In this document: positions 25,798-32,591 of the stretch, piece by piece
Layout of the letters: each line of letters begins with the position of its first letter
Numbering within the stretch: the stretch's first letter is position 1
Source: Pseudolabrys sp.
GTDB taxonomy: Bacteria; Pseudomonadota; Alphaproteobacteria; Rhizobiales; Xanthobacteraceae
Direction of reading: 5' to 3'
Length of the DNA stretch: 64,000 nt
NCBI GenBank assembly: GCA_029980465.1
Contig: JARYIJ010000001.1
Coordinates: 3,297,501-3,361,500, forward strand
Notes under the pieces: model-generated
Told to the model about the DNA's origin: nothing
Database searches by the model: none
Seen by the model: the letters and a program-made list of their open reading frames with translations, nothing else
Made by a program: the position numbers and the translations under genes

Positions 25798-26790
25798 TCA
25801 GCGCTTGAGGCGTGTCATCCGGGTCGCGGCCTCCGGATTGACAGCGCCAGGGGGTATGCGGCCCGCCAGAATGTCGCGGGTCTGCCGGACCGTGTCGAAG
25901 GCCTGGTGCTCGGCGGCCTGTGGCGTCAGGCCCGCCGTGTGAGGGGTTGCAATGACGTCCGGCCGCCTGGCCAGGAAGAGCGACGGCTTCTGATCCGGTG
26001 CGCGGCCGACATCCATCGCCGCGCCGGCGATTTGCCCGTTGTCGAGCGCGGCGGCCAGCGCCGCCTCGTCGACCAGATTGCCGCGCGACAGATTGAGGAA
26101 AAAAGCGTCGCGGCGCATTCGGGCAAAGGCTGCCGTGTTCATCAGGTTCTCTGTCTCGTCGGTGGCAACGACGAGACAGACGACGAAATCGGATCTCGAC
26201 AGGACGTCTGCGAACGAGGCCTGGGTGACGCCAGGCTCGGCGATCGTCTTGAACGGATCGCTGACCAGAACGGTCATGCCGAGGGCGACACCGAGCCTGG
26301 CCAGATACTGGCCGATCGCGCCGTAGCCAAGGATGCCGAGCGTGGCGCCCTGAAGCTGCTTGCCCATGCGCGGCTCGGCGTCCTGACCGCTGCGGTATTC
26401 GGCCGTGGATTGCGTGATGGAGCGGCCGAGATCGACCATGTAGCCGATTGCCATTTCGGCGACCGAGGCGATGAAACCGGCGCTGGCATGCGTAATGAGG
26501 ATGCCCTCGCGGCTCGCCGCGGCGACGTCGATGTTGCGGATGTCGATGGCGACCCGCAGGAATGCGACGCAATCGGGAAGTTGCGGGAACACCCCGGCGG
26601 GGCCGGCGGTCTGGCGGTCGGTAATGACGATCTCGCAGCCTCTGGCCTCGCGGGCGAGCGCGCCGGCGTCGAGGACCTTGTCGCTGGTGTTGAGCTTCAC
26701 CTCGCCGAGGGTGCGCAGTTCAGCCAGCGCCCGCTCGCCGTAATAATTGGTGAGCATAGTGGGCGTGTGGGTCAGGAAGATGCGGGCCAT
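25798..26790 (-). CDS. D-isomer-specific 2-hydroxyacid dehydrogenase family protein
   Basis: This 330-residue NAD(P)-dependent oxidoreductase of the D-2-hydroxyacid dehydrogenase family has the Rossmann motif GILGYGAIGQYLARLG near 150. The catalytic Arg is in FLNLSRGNLVDE and the His in ATPHTAGLTP. The usual catalytic Glu, normally in a DVF-x2-EP context, is not evident: the matching segment reads DVGRAPDQKP. The start at 26790 has GGAGA upstream, better than a longer frame to 26859. Substrate unknown; it could be a phosphoglycerate-dehydrogenase relative with changed chemistry. Confidence 0.88.
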   Translation of the reverse strand: MARIFLTHTPTMLTNYYGERALAELRTLGEVKLNTSDKVLDAGALAREARGCEIVITDRQTAGPAGVFPQLPDCVAFLRVAIDIRNIDVAAASREGILITHASAGFIASVAEMAIGYMVDLGRSITQSTAEYRSGQDAEPRMGKQLQGATLGILGYGAIGQYLARLGVALGMTVLVSDPFKTIAEPGVTQASFADVLSRSDFVVCLVVATDETENLMNTAAFARMRRDAFFLNLSRGNLVDEAALAAALDNGQIAGAAMDVGRAPDQKPSLFLARRPDVIATPHTAGLTPQAAEHQAFDTVRQTRDILAGRIPPGAVNPEAATRMTRLKR

Positions 26791-27004
26791 CAGCCGTCTC
26801 CGCTGGTTCGCGCACGGGTCCCCGGCGGGAGGTGTCGCGGTCTGGAATCGATGAAACAAGGGAGTAGCGGCGGCGGTCGATGCGAGCCGCCGGCCCGACG
26901 CCTGGATTCTCTTCTTGGCGTTTGTGAGTATGGCTCGTTCGGCTTGCCGTGCAAGAGATGCGGCGGGGGACCCGTGGCGTTACACTAGGAACGAGGAGCC
27001 TGCG

Positions 27005-27313
27005 ATGGCCGAGAAAGTTCTCGTCAAGCCGCGCCCCAAGCTCAAGCCGAAGACCGAGCGGCCGAAGCTGTGGAAGGTGATCCTGCTCAACGACGATTTC
27101 ACGCCGCGCGAATTCGTCGTGATGGTGCTCAAGGCCGTGTTCCGCATGGGTGAGGAGCAGGCCTATCACGTCATGATGACGGCGCACCGCAAGGGCGCCT
27201 GCGTCATCGCGGTGTTCACCAGGGACGTCGCCGACACCAAGGCCAAGGAAGCGACGGAGCTTGGCAAGCAGAAGGGTTATCCGCTTTATTTCACGACCGA
27301 ACCGGAAGAGTAG
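27005..27313 (+). CDS. clpS: ATP-dependent Clp protease adaptor ClpS
   Basis: This 102-residue adaptor captures proteins with destabilising N-terminal residues and hands them to ClpAP. A flexible basic N-terminal tail (to about 20) precedes the core, in which LLNDDFTPREFVV carries the Asn-Asp-Asp that binds the free amino terminus; the conserved His is in MMTAHRKGA. The gatekeeper Met of the Escherichia coli pocket (TPMEF) is Arg here (TPREF), as in divergent ClpS2-type paralogues. AGGAG precedes the ATG. The enzyme that makes N-degrons, Aat, is encoded 12 kb away. Confidence 0.93.
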   Translation: MAEKVLVKPRPKLKPKTERPKLWKVILLNDDFTPREFVVMVLKAVFRMGEEQAYHVMMTAHRKGACVIAVFTRDVADTKAKEATELGKQKGYPLYFTTEPEE

Positions 27314-27394
27314 GGTCGGGCAACGTCAGGAGTTCGGGGATGACAATGAGCGAGCGACGCGTCAAAGGCACGAGTCAGGCATTAGGGTAGGGGC

Positions 27395-28153
27395 ATGCAG
27401 CAAAAAGTCCTTATTACCGCCGGCGGCTCCGGCATCGGCTTTGAGACAGCATCGGCCTTCGCCGCAGCAGGCGCAAAAGTATTCGTCTGTGACATCGACA
27501 CCCAAGCGCTCGCCGCGGCAACGCGCGTGATCCCCGGCGTCATCACGCGGCCATGCGACATGGCGCGCCGCGCCGAGATCGAGACGATGGTGCCGGCCGC
27601 CGTCGAGGCGCTGGGTGGCCTCGACGTGCTCGTCAACAACGCCGGCATTTCCGGGCCGACCAAGCCGGTTGACGAGATGCCGCCTGCGGAATGGGACCGT
27701 ACCGTCGCCGTCAATCTCACCGGCATGTTCGACGTGACGCGGCTCGCCATCCCGCATCTCAAAAGGTCGGAAGCAGGCGTCATCGTCAACCTGTCCTCGA
27801 TTGCCGGCCGCTTCGGCTTCGCCAACCGCTCGCCTTACGCGGCGACCAAGTGGGGCGTGATCGGCTTCACCAAGACTTTGGCGATCGAGCTCGGTGACTG
27901 GAACATCCGTGCCAACGCGATCGCGCCCGGCGCGGTCGAGGGCGAGCGCATCGAGCGGGTATTTGCCGGGCGCTCGGCGATCAGCGGACTCACCGTGGCT
28001 GAAGAACGCGCCAAGGCGATAGCGGAGCAATCGATCAAGGCGATGGTCGATCCGAAGGACATCGCGGCGCTGATCGTCTACCTCGCGTCGCCGGCCGCCA
28101 AGGCGATTTCCGGCCAGGTCATCCCGATCGATAACGACCGCCAGCGCGCCTGA
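27395..28153 (+). CDS. SDR family oxidoreductase
   Basis: This 252-residue classical short-chain dehydrogenase/reductase has the cofactor loop AGGSGIG near the N-terminus, NNAG near 85, catalytic Ser in NLSSIAGRFG near 140 and the YAATK tetrad Tyr/Lys near 152-156. An aspartate after beta-2 (VCDIDTQ) points to NAD(H) preference. The substrate is not evident. It follows clpS by 81 bases on the same strand without sign of functional linkage. Confidence 0.93.
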   Translation: MQQKVLITAGGSGIGFETASAFAAAGAKVFVCDIDTQALAAATRVIPGVITRPCDMARRAEIETMVPAAVEALGGLDVLVNNAGISGPTKPVDEMPPAEWDRTVAVNLTGMFDVTRLAIPHLKRSEAGVIVNLSSIAGRFGFANRSPYAATKWGVIGFTKTLAIELGDWNIRANAIAPGAVEGERIERVFAGRSAISGLTVAEERAKAIAEQSIKAMVDPKDIAALIVYLASPAAKAISGQVIPIDNDRQRA

Positions 28154-28159
28154 ACTCAA

Positions 28160-28185
28160 ATGGGCCGGCGGACCCGTCGGCCCAT
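28160..28185 (+). terminator. Hairpin after the SDR gene, possible terminator
   Basis: ATGGGCCG and CGGCCCAT pair perfectly (8 bp) around a 10-base loop, 7 bases after the SDR stop. No run of T follows. The remaining gap to 28373 shows no gene. Confidence 0.4.
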
Positions 28186-28373
28186 GCCGTCGATGTCATG
28201 ACGAAAATCAAGGGCGGATGCGGCTACGGCGCGTGCCGCGTAAAATGCGCATAAACGCGCCGCGCGGTTTCGCGTCAAATTTTCCGCCGAGTTTCTTGCC
28301 GCCGCTGACGATCCGGTAACGGGTTCGGGTGTTTCATCGGGCGTCCAATCTTGCTGGCGCTGGGAGGCTGCCG

Positions 28374-28496
28374 ATGCGGGACTGGGTACTGCCGTTGTCG
28401 CCGGTGCTGATCGTCGGCTACTTCATCGTCTTTCCGGACCAGCTCTCGGTGCTGGTGTCGGTCTACGACTGGGTCGCCGGCTATCTGTTCAACTGA
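28374..28496 (+). CDS. 40-residue membrane microprotein
   Basis: A short frame starts at ATG 28374 behind a good ribosome site (GGGAGG, 8 bases upstream). The predicted 40-residue protein begins MRDWVLPLSPVLIVGYFIVF, one hydrophobic helix, then a short polar stretch and a second hydrophobic segment, ending at TGA 28494-28496. The strong Shine-Dalgarno and clean hydrophobic pattern argue for a real gene, but the family is unknown and no homology search could be done. Confidence 0.5.
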   Translation: MRDWVLPLSPVLIVGYFIVFPDQLSVLVSVYDWVAGYLFN

Positions 28497-28512
28497 ACGG
28501 CGTGACGATGAA

Positions 28513-29184
28513 CTACCAGCGGTAGTTCACGCCGATACGCACCAAATTCATGTCGAACGGAACGGTGATGACAGGGAACGGAGGGACATTGAGCGAGCCG
28601 TTCTCGAATTTCGTGTAGAGGTACTCGATCTTCATCGACCAGTGATGGGTCAGCGCATATTCCACGCCGGCGCCGAGCGTCCAGCCCCAATGCGTCTGGT
28701 CCTCCGTGAATCCCGTCAATCTGTAGTCGAACCGGCCCACCGCCGCGCCGCCGGTGACGTAGAGCAGCGTATTGTCGAAGGCGGAATAACCAACACGGCC
28801 GCGGATCGTGCCGAATGCCTTGAGATTGCTTTCGCACGAAACGCCGCAGGCGAGAGTCGTCTTCGTCGGATCGACACCGGAGGCCGATATGTCGGCTTCG
28901 ATGCCGAACACGAAACGGCTGCCCGGCGCTTGCCAGTTGTAACCAGCGGTCACGCCGCCAACCACGCCCGAGCCGTCGAACTTGTTGGTGGTGATGCCGA
29001 TGGTGTTTGTCCAGTTTGTCGTTGCCCAGCCGACACCGGCCTGCGCGCCGACATAGAAGCCGGTCCACGTCATGGCGGCTGGCGCCAGCACAGGCGCCTT
29101 GGTCGGTATGCCCATATCGGCGGCATGTGCAACGCCAACGGACAAGACGGCGGCCGCTGCCACCGGCGCTAAATATCGTAGCAT
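28513..29184 (-). CDS. Outer-membrane beta-barrel protein, Omp25/OmpA-like porin family
   Basis: This 223-residue exported protein has a signal peptide (MLRYLAPVAAAAVLSVGVAHA) and the rhizobial-type start MTWTGFYVGAQAGVGW. Alternating strands follow (GGVTAGYNWQ, FVFGIEADISASG, GTIRGRVGYSAF, YVTGGAAVGRFDYRL, WTLGAGVEYALTHHWSMKIEYLY), and the chain ends VRIGVNYRW with a terminal aromatic residue, as expected for an eight-stranded barrel inserted by BAM. ATG 29184 is supported by GGGGAG upstream. Members are abundant surface proteins of unclear function. Confidence 0.9.
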   Translation of the reverse strand: MLRYLAPVAAAAVLSVGVAHAADMGIPTKAPVLAPAAMTWTGFYVGAQAGVGWATTNWTNTIGITTNKFDGSGVVGGVTAGYNWQAPGSRFVFGIEADISASGVDPTKTTLACGVSCESNLKAFGTIRGRVGYSAFDNTLLYVTGGAAVGRFDYRLTGFTEDQTHWGWTLGAGVEYALTHHWSMKIEYLYTKFENGSLNVPPFPVITVPFDMNLVRIGVNYRW

Positions 29185-29322
29185 GAATGCTCCCCACGTC
29201 GCGGCCGAAGCGGCGCGACAGCCCAACTGAAGCAGGGATAAAGAACCGGAAACCTCGTTGCGTCAAGCAACGCGGGCGTGCTCTCGACAGGATGAATGCC
29301 CGCGAAGTCTTGCGATCGCGCC

Positions 29323-30636
29323 TCAGTCGAGCCGCGCGATCACCGCGAGCCGGTTGATCCTGCCGGCCTTGAAGGCGTCGAGGAATGCCTCGTAGTTCCT
29401 GAACGAGACGCAGCCGTTCGACTGGCCGCTTGGACCCAGCATGTAGGTGTGGGCGAGGATGCCGTCGCGGCCGTAGATTGCGTCTTCGCCGCCGACCGGC
29501 AGCATGCGGATCGCCTCGACGCCGTGGAACAGGCTCTCGCGCATCTTGAGGTCGTAGACATGCGGCGGCGTCGGGCCGCGCATGCGGACCTTGACGTAGC
29601 GCGGGTCGTCCATCTTGTCGCCGAGCCCGGAATGCGCCTCGAGCACGCTGCCGTTGGGCATGTAAACCTTCGCGTCCGAGATCACGTAGACCGCGGTCTT
29701 GCGGTCGAACGGCGGCTGCGGAATGCCCGAGGCGTCGTCGCGCAGGCCGTCGGTTGGTCCGAGCGAGGCCACCTGCACCGGCCCGTACAGCTTCTCGAAC
29801 GGCGACTTGCGCTTGAACAGCGAGAAGATCGACTTCGGTTCGGACTTCGGCTCGCTCCTGGCCGCGGCGCGCACCGGCGCGGCTTTCGGCAGCGGCTTGT
29901 TCGCTTCGAGCCGCGACAGGTTGGCGAGCGGCTCGTGCGCTCGCACACCTGGCTTCGCAGGCTCGTCGGGCGCGGCATAGGCGAGGTGGGTCGGCATCGG
30001 TTCGGGCGTCATCTTGGCCGTGGCGATGGTTTTCGCCTCGTTGAGCGGCGGCAGGTCCGGCGCCGCCTGTGCGATGTCATGCGCCGGCGCGCCGAGCGAG
30101 CCGGTAATGTCGGATGTATTCCCCGTCGCGGTCGCGATGCCGGCAGGGCGGCGTTGCGGCAGCGGCACGACGGGGACTTGCGCGACGTCCTGGGTGACTT
30201 GCGCTGGCGCATCGGCCATCGCCGGGCGAGCATGCGGCAGCGGAATATGGACACGCTTCGCTGGCGCCGTGGCGGGCGCGGAGATCTTTGGCGCTGCCGG
30301 TTCGAGCGCCGCCACTTGCGCAGGCGGGTTGGCCGCCACCGTGCTGGCGAGGGTCGGATCGTGCTCCATCTGCGCCTGGTGTTCGGGATCGACCCAGGCG
30401 ATGGTCATGGCCTGGTGGCTCGGCACGTAAGCCGGCAGCGAGCCAAAGCTGCGGTCGCGGCCCAGCATGGCGCCGGTTGCGGCGATCAGGCACGCGGTGG
30501 CGAGCGCCGAGCCGGCGATGATGGCGTTGCGAGTGAGCGCCCGGTCGGCGTCGCGCACTAGCGCGCGATGACGATGCGCGCGCAAGCGGCCCGTCCGGGT
30601 CCCGGCCGCCGCCTCGTAGGCTACGCAATACGACAT
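29323..30636 (-). CDS. L,D-transpeptidase-like protein with DUF2778 domain
   Basis: This protein of about 437 residues has a basic N-terminus, one membrane anchor (about 36-58, NAIIAGSALATACLIAATGAM), a long Pro/Ala-rich periplasmic linker (to about 270) and a C-terminal catalytic-looking domain. The final motif HTYMLGPSGQSNGCVSFRNYEAFL has the His and SNGCVS cysteine of the L,D-transpeptidase (YkuD-like) active site. It is therefore likely to act on peptidoglycan cross-links. The start at 30636 is chosen over 30678. A CtrA-like box is 90 bases upstream. Confidence 0.85.
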   Translation of the reverse strand: MSYCVAYEAAAGTRTGRLRAHRHRALVRDADRALTRNAIIAGSALATACLIAATGAMLGRDRSFGSLPAYVPSHQAMTIAWVDPEHQAQMEHDPTLASTVAANPPAQVAALEPAAPKISAPATAPAKRVHIPLPHARPAMADAPAQVTQDVAQVPVVPLPQRRPAGIATATGNTSDITGSLGAPAHDIAQAAPDLPPLNEAKTIATAKMTPEPMPTHLAYAAPDEPAKPGVRAHEPLANLSRLEANKPLPKAAPVRAAARSEPKSEPKSIFSLFKRKSPFEKLYGPVQVASLGPTDGLRDDASGIPQPPFDRKTAVYVISDAKVYMPNGSVLEAHSGLGDKMDDPRYVKVRMRGPTPPHVYDLKMRESLFHGVEAIRMLPVGGEDAIYGRDGILAHTYMLGPSGQSNGCVSFRNYEAFLDAFKAGRINRLAVIARLD

Positions 30637-30725
30637 TCCCAACCCAAAAGACGCGGCCACGCACCCGCGGCGCGCCAAAGGGAGTCCGGCGGCGGCGGCG
30701 AAGTGCCTAACTTTGCGGCTTTTGG

Positions 30726-30740
30726 TTAAAGTGCGATTAA
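30726..30740. promoter_or_regulatory. CtrA-like box upstream of the L,D-transpeptidase-like gene
   Basis: TTAA-AGTGCGA-TTAA exactly fits the TTAA-N7-TTAA pattern, followed closely by another TTAAC. It is 90 bases upstream of the minus-strand DUF2778 gene and 224 bases before the plus-strand exported protein gene. It is the third such box in the window, again next to an envelope or signalling gene. Confidence 0.45.
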
Positions 30741-30782
30741 AACCTTAACGATTCTGCGGCCCCGCCCGCGGCGGCGCCGTCC

Positions 30783-30805
30783 GTAACCTTAAATGGTGAG
30801 GTTAC
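30783..30805 (+). promoter_or_regulatory. Dyad element, copy 1, upstream of exported paralogue A
   Basis: GTAACCT and AGGTTAC are perfect inverted arms with a 9-base centre TAAATGGTG. The core CTTAARTGGTGAGGTTA recurs before the second paralogue. It lies 68 bases ahead of CTCTATAA, a likely -10 region also shared with the second copy, so it is probably an operator or activator site. Confidence 0.6.
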
Positions 30806-30963
30806 GCCGTGACCTTACCGCGCGAATGCTGACGCAGGTCGCTGGCAGCTCTCTATAAGAACAGTCGCCTTACGCGGCTGCACTCCTTCGTTTCCGGACC
30901 ACGCACCGCGGCGATCCGGCACAGCTCGGAAGGCAGCGCTGTGTGTTCTTGAAGGGGGTTCTT

Positions 30964-31416
30964 ATGCGTAAACTCATCACGCTGCTGGCCGCTGCGGCGT
31001 TCCTGGCGGCGCCGGCCAGCCAAAGCCTCGCCGCGCGGCGTCTGCCGCCGCCGAGCCACAGCAACCATCTCACGCCGTGGCCGACGATCTGCGGCATCGC
31101 CTCGGCGGCATCGGTCATGGTCGGCACTGAGATCAAGGCCAACGATCAGGACAAGACGAAGCGCCGGCAGCTCACCATCACCGAGGCGACGTGGTGGGCG
31201 TCGGTTTGCCCGGTCGTCCTGCCGCTCGCGTTGCTCTCGACGGCGACGTGCCCGGACAACAAGGCGACTTATGAGGTCGCGCGGCTTGCCTATCTCTACG
31301 TGAAGAAGCATCCCGGCGCCGACCAGTCGGCGTTCACCAACGCCTATGCCGAAGCCTGCCACACCGGCAAGCTGTCGCGCGCGACGTTGCGCATTTTGAC
31401 CGGGCTTGCGCACTGA
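30964..31416 (+). CDS. Exported protein of unknown function, paralogue A
   Basis: This 150-residue protein has a signal peptide (MRKLITLLAAAAFLAAPASQSLAA). Its mature part has two hydrophobic segments (about 46-60 and 83-100) and four cysteines: one in the first segment, one in CPVVLPLAL, one in CPDNKAT and one in EACH. The conserved C-terminal half reads RQLTITEA, then CPVVLPLAL, then VARLAYLYV-KHPGADQSAF. ATG 30964 follows an AAGGGGG ribosome site. It is followed by a strong terminator and then by a paralogue with the same architecture. No known family is recognised. Confidence 0.75.
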   Translation: MRKLITLLAAAAFLAAPASQSLAARRLPPPSHSNHLTPWPTICGIASAASVMVGTEIKANDQDKTKRRQLTITEATWWASVCPVVLPLALLSTATCPDNKATYEVARLAYLYVKKHPGADQSAFTNAYAEACHTGKLSRATLRILTGLAH

Positions 31417-31444
31417 GCCGAAGTTTTTCGTGAGAGAGGGTGCA

Positions 31445-31483
31445 GGAGGCCGCCGGTCGAGGCGGCCTCCTTGTTTCTTGTTT
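31445..31483 (+). terminator. Strong intrinsic terminator between the paralogues
   Basis: GGAGGCCGCC and GGCGGCCTCC form a perfect 10-bp stem with a 6-base loop, followed by TTGTTTCTTGTTT. It is 28 bases after the stop of paralogue A, so the two paralogues are transcribed separately. Confidence 0.9.
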
Positions 31484-31513
31484 CGCGTTCGCCGATGCCG
31501 GCTCGCTGCACGT

Positions 31514-31538
31514 CTTAATCTTAAGTGGTGAGGTTAAG
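31514..31538 (+). promoter_or_regulatory. Dyad element, copy 2, upstream of exported paralogue B
   Basis: CTTAATCT and AGGTTAAG are inverted arms (7 of 8 pairs) around the 9-base centre TAAGTGGTG, nearly identical to copy 1. CTCTATAA follows 56 bases downstream of its start, at 31570-31577, then the gene. The duplicated unit therefore includes the regulatory region as well as the coding sequence. Confidence 0.6.
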
Positions 31539-31662
31539 CGCCAGTCGTCCGCGCAGACCGCGCCGATGCCTCTATAAAAATAATGCCTTGTCTTGCGCGC
31601 GGAGCTCCGTGGGCGAGGCGAGAAACCGGACGCGCCACCGATTTAATCTCTGGAGAATTGTC

Positions 31663-32127
31663 ATGCGTAAAGTGATCGCGTTGTGCGCGGCCGCGGCCCT
31701 GATGGTGGCATCGCTCGGCGAAGCCATGGCCTGCGTCGAGGAATGTCCATGGACGCCGCCCGCGGTGTCGTCCACGAGCAGCGGAGCGCAGGTGGGCGGA
31801 TGGGCGGTAGCGTGCGGCGGCGGCGCGTTCGCGTCGCTGCTGATCGGTACGCTCTTCAACGCAGGCAATCCGGCGACAGCGCGGCAGCTGACGATCACCG
31901 AGGCGGGCTGGTTCGCCGTGGCCTGCCCGGTCGTGCTGCCGCTCGCGCTCATCACGGCGACGATGTGCCCCGACAGCAAGGCGACGCGCACGGTCGCGCG
32001 GCTGGCCTATCTCTACGTGCAGAAGCACCCCGGTGCCGACCAGTCGGCATTCACGAACGCCTATGTCGAAGCCTGTCACGGCACGCTGTCCCGCGCGACG
32101 GTGAAGACGCTGCGCGGGCTGATCTGA
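31663..32127 (+). CDS. Exported protein of unknown function, paralogue B
   Basis: This 154-residue protein has a signal peptide (MRKVIALCAAAALMVASLGEAMA) and the same C-terminal block as paralogue A (RQLTITEA, CPVVLPLAL, KHPGADQSAF, EACH, LSRAT). It differs mainly in the N-terminal mature part, which has two more cysteines (CVEEC) and a Gly/Ala-rich hydrophobic stretch. GGAG lies upstream of the ATG at 31663. A long in-frame extension to 31525 crosses the regulatory region and is not favoured. The two copies look like an old tandem duplication. Confidence 0.75.
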   Translation: MRKVIALCAAAALMVASLGEAMACVEECPWTPPAVSSTSSGAQVGGWAVACGGGAFASLLIGTLFNAGNPATARQLTITEAGWFAVACPVVLPLALITATMCPDSKATRTVARLAYLYVQKHPGADQSAFTNAYVEACHGTLSRATVKTLRGLI

Positions 32128-32241
32128 CGGGCGGGTGGGCACAAATCTCTCGGGAGCCGCCAGGCTGGCAGCGGTCGAGCATCGGCCAGCACGTTCGAAC
32201 GCAGGCGGAGTGCGGCATCGGCCGCCACATCGATTGCCTTC

Positions 32242-32275
32242 GTAATCTTTGGCTCTTGGTAATCTTTGGCTCTTG
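32242..32275. repeat. Perfect 17-base tandem duplication
   Basis: GTAATCTTTGGCTCTTG occurs twice back to back (32242-32258 and 32259-32275), just before the end of the DUF2442 gene. It looks like a recent slippage or duplication event. Confidence 0.9.
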
Positions 32276-32283
32276 CCTCGACG

Positions 32284-32532
32284 CTAAACGGCGCGTTCGC
32301 TTTGCTTTGTCATGTCGCCGTGGCCGGCCAGCAGCCCGGCGATAGAAATATCTTCGTCCAAAGCTTCCCAGTGCAGCCCGACACGACTGATCTCGACCCG
32401 CTCGCGCTCTGCTGAGCTTGCGCGCATCAGGCGTGGAAACCAGGCCAGCAGTACGCCAATGGTACGGCCGTCCGTCAGGTCGATCCACATGGTGTGCTCG
32501 TCGAAGCTCACTTTATTCGCCGAAATGGTCAT
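32284..32532 (-). CDS. DUF2442 domain-containing protein
   Basis: This 82-residue protein matches the DUF2442 family: VSFDEHTMWIDLTDGRTIGV followed by AWFPRLMRASSAERE and GLHWEALDEDISIAGLLAG. In many genomes DUF2442 genes pair with DUF4160 genes as possible toxin-antitoxin modules. No partner is present here: nrdJ ends 60 bases upstream and no gene follows. It is therefore an orphan copy and its function is unknown. Confidence 0.9.
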   Translation of the reverse strand: MTISANKVSFDEHTMWIDLTDGRTIGVLLAWFPRLMRASSAERERVEISRVGLHWEALDEDISIAGLLAGHGDMTKQSERAV

Positions 32533-32591
32533 TCCAAGCCTTCAAGATACGACCGGCATGTTCTTCTCTCATGCCGGTCGTGATGACATCG

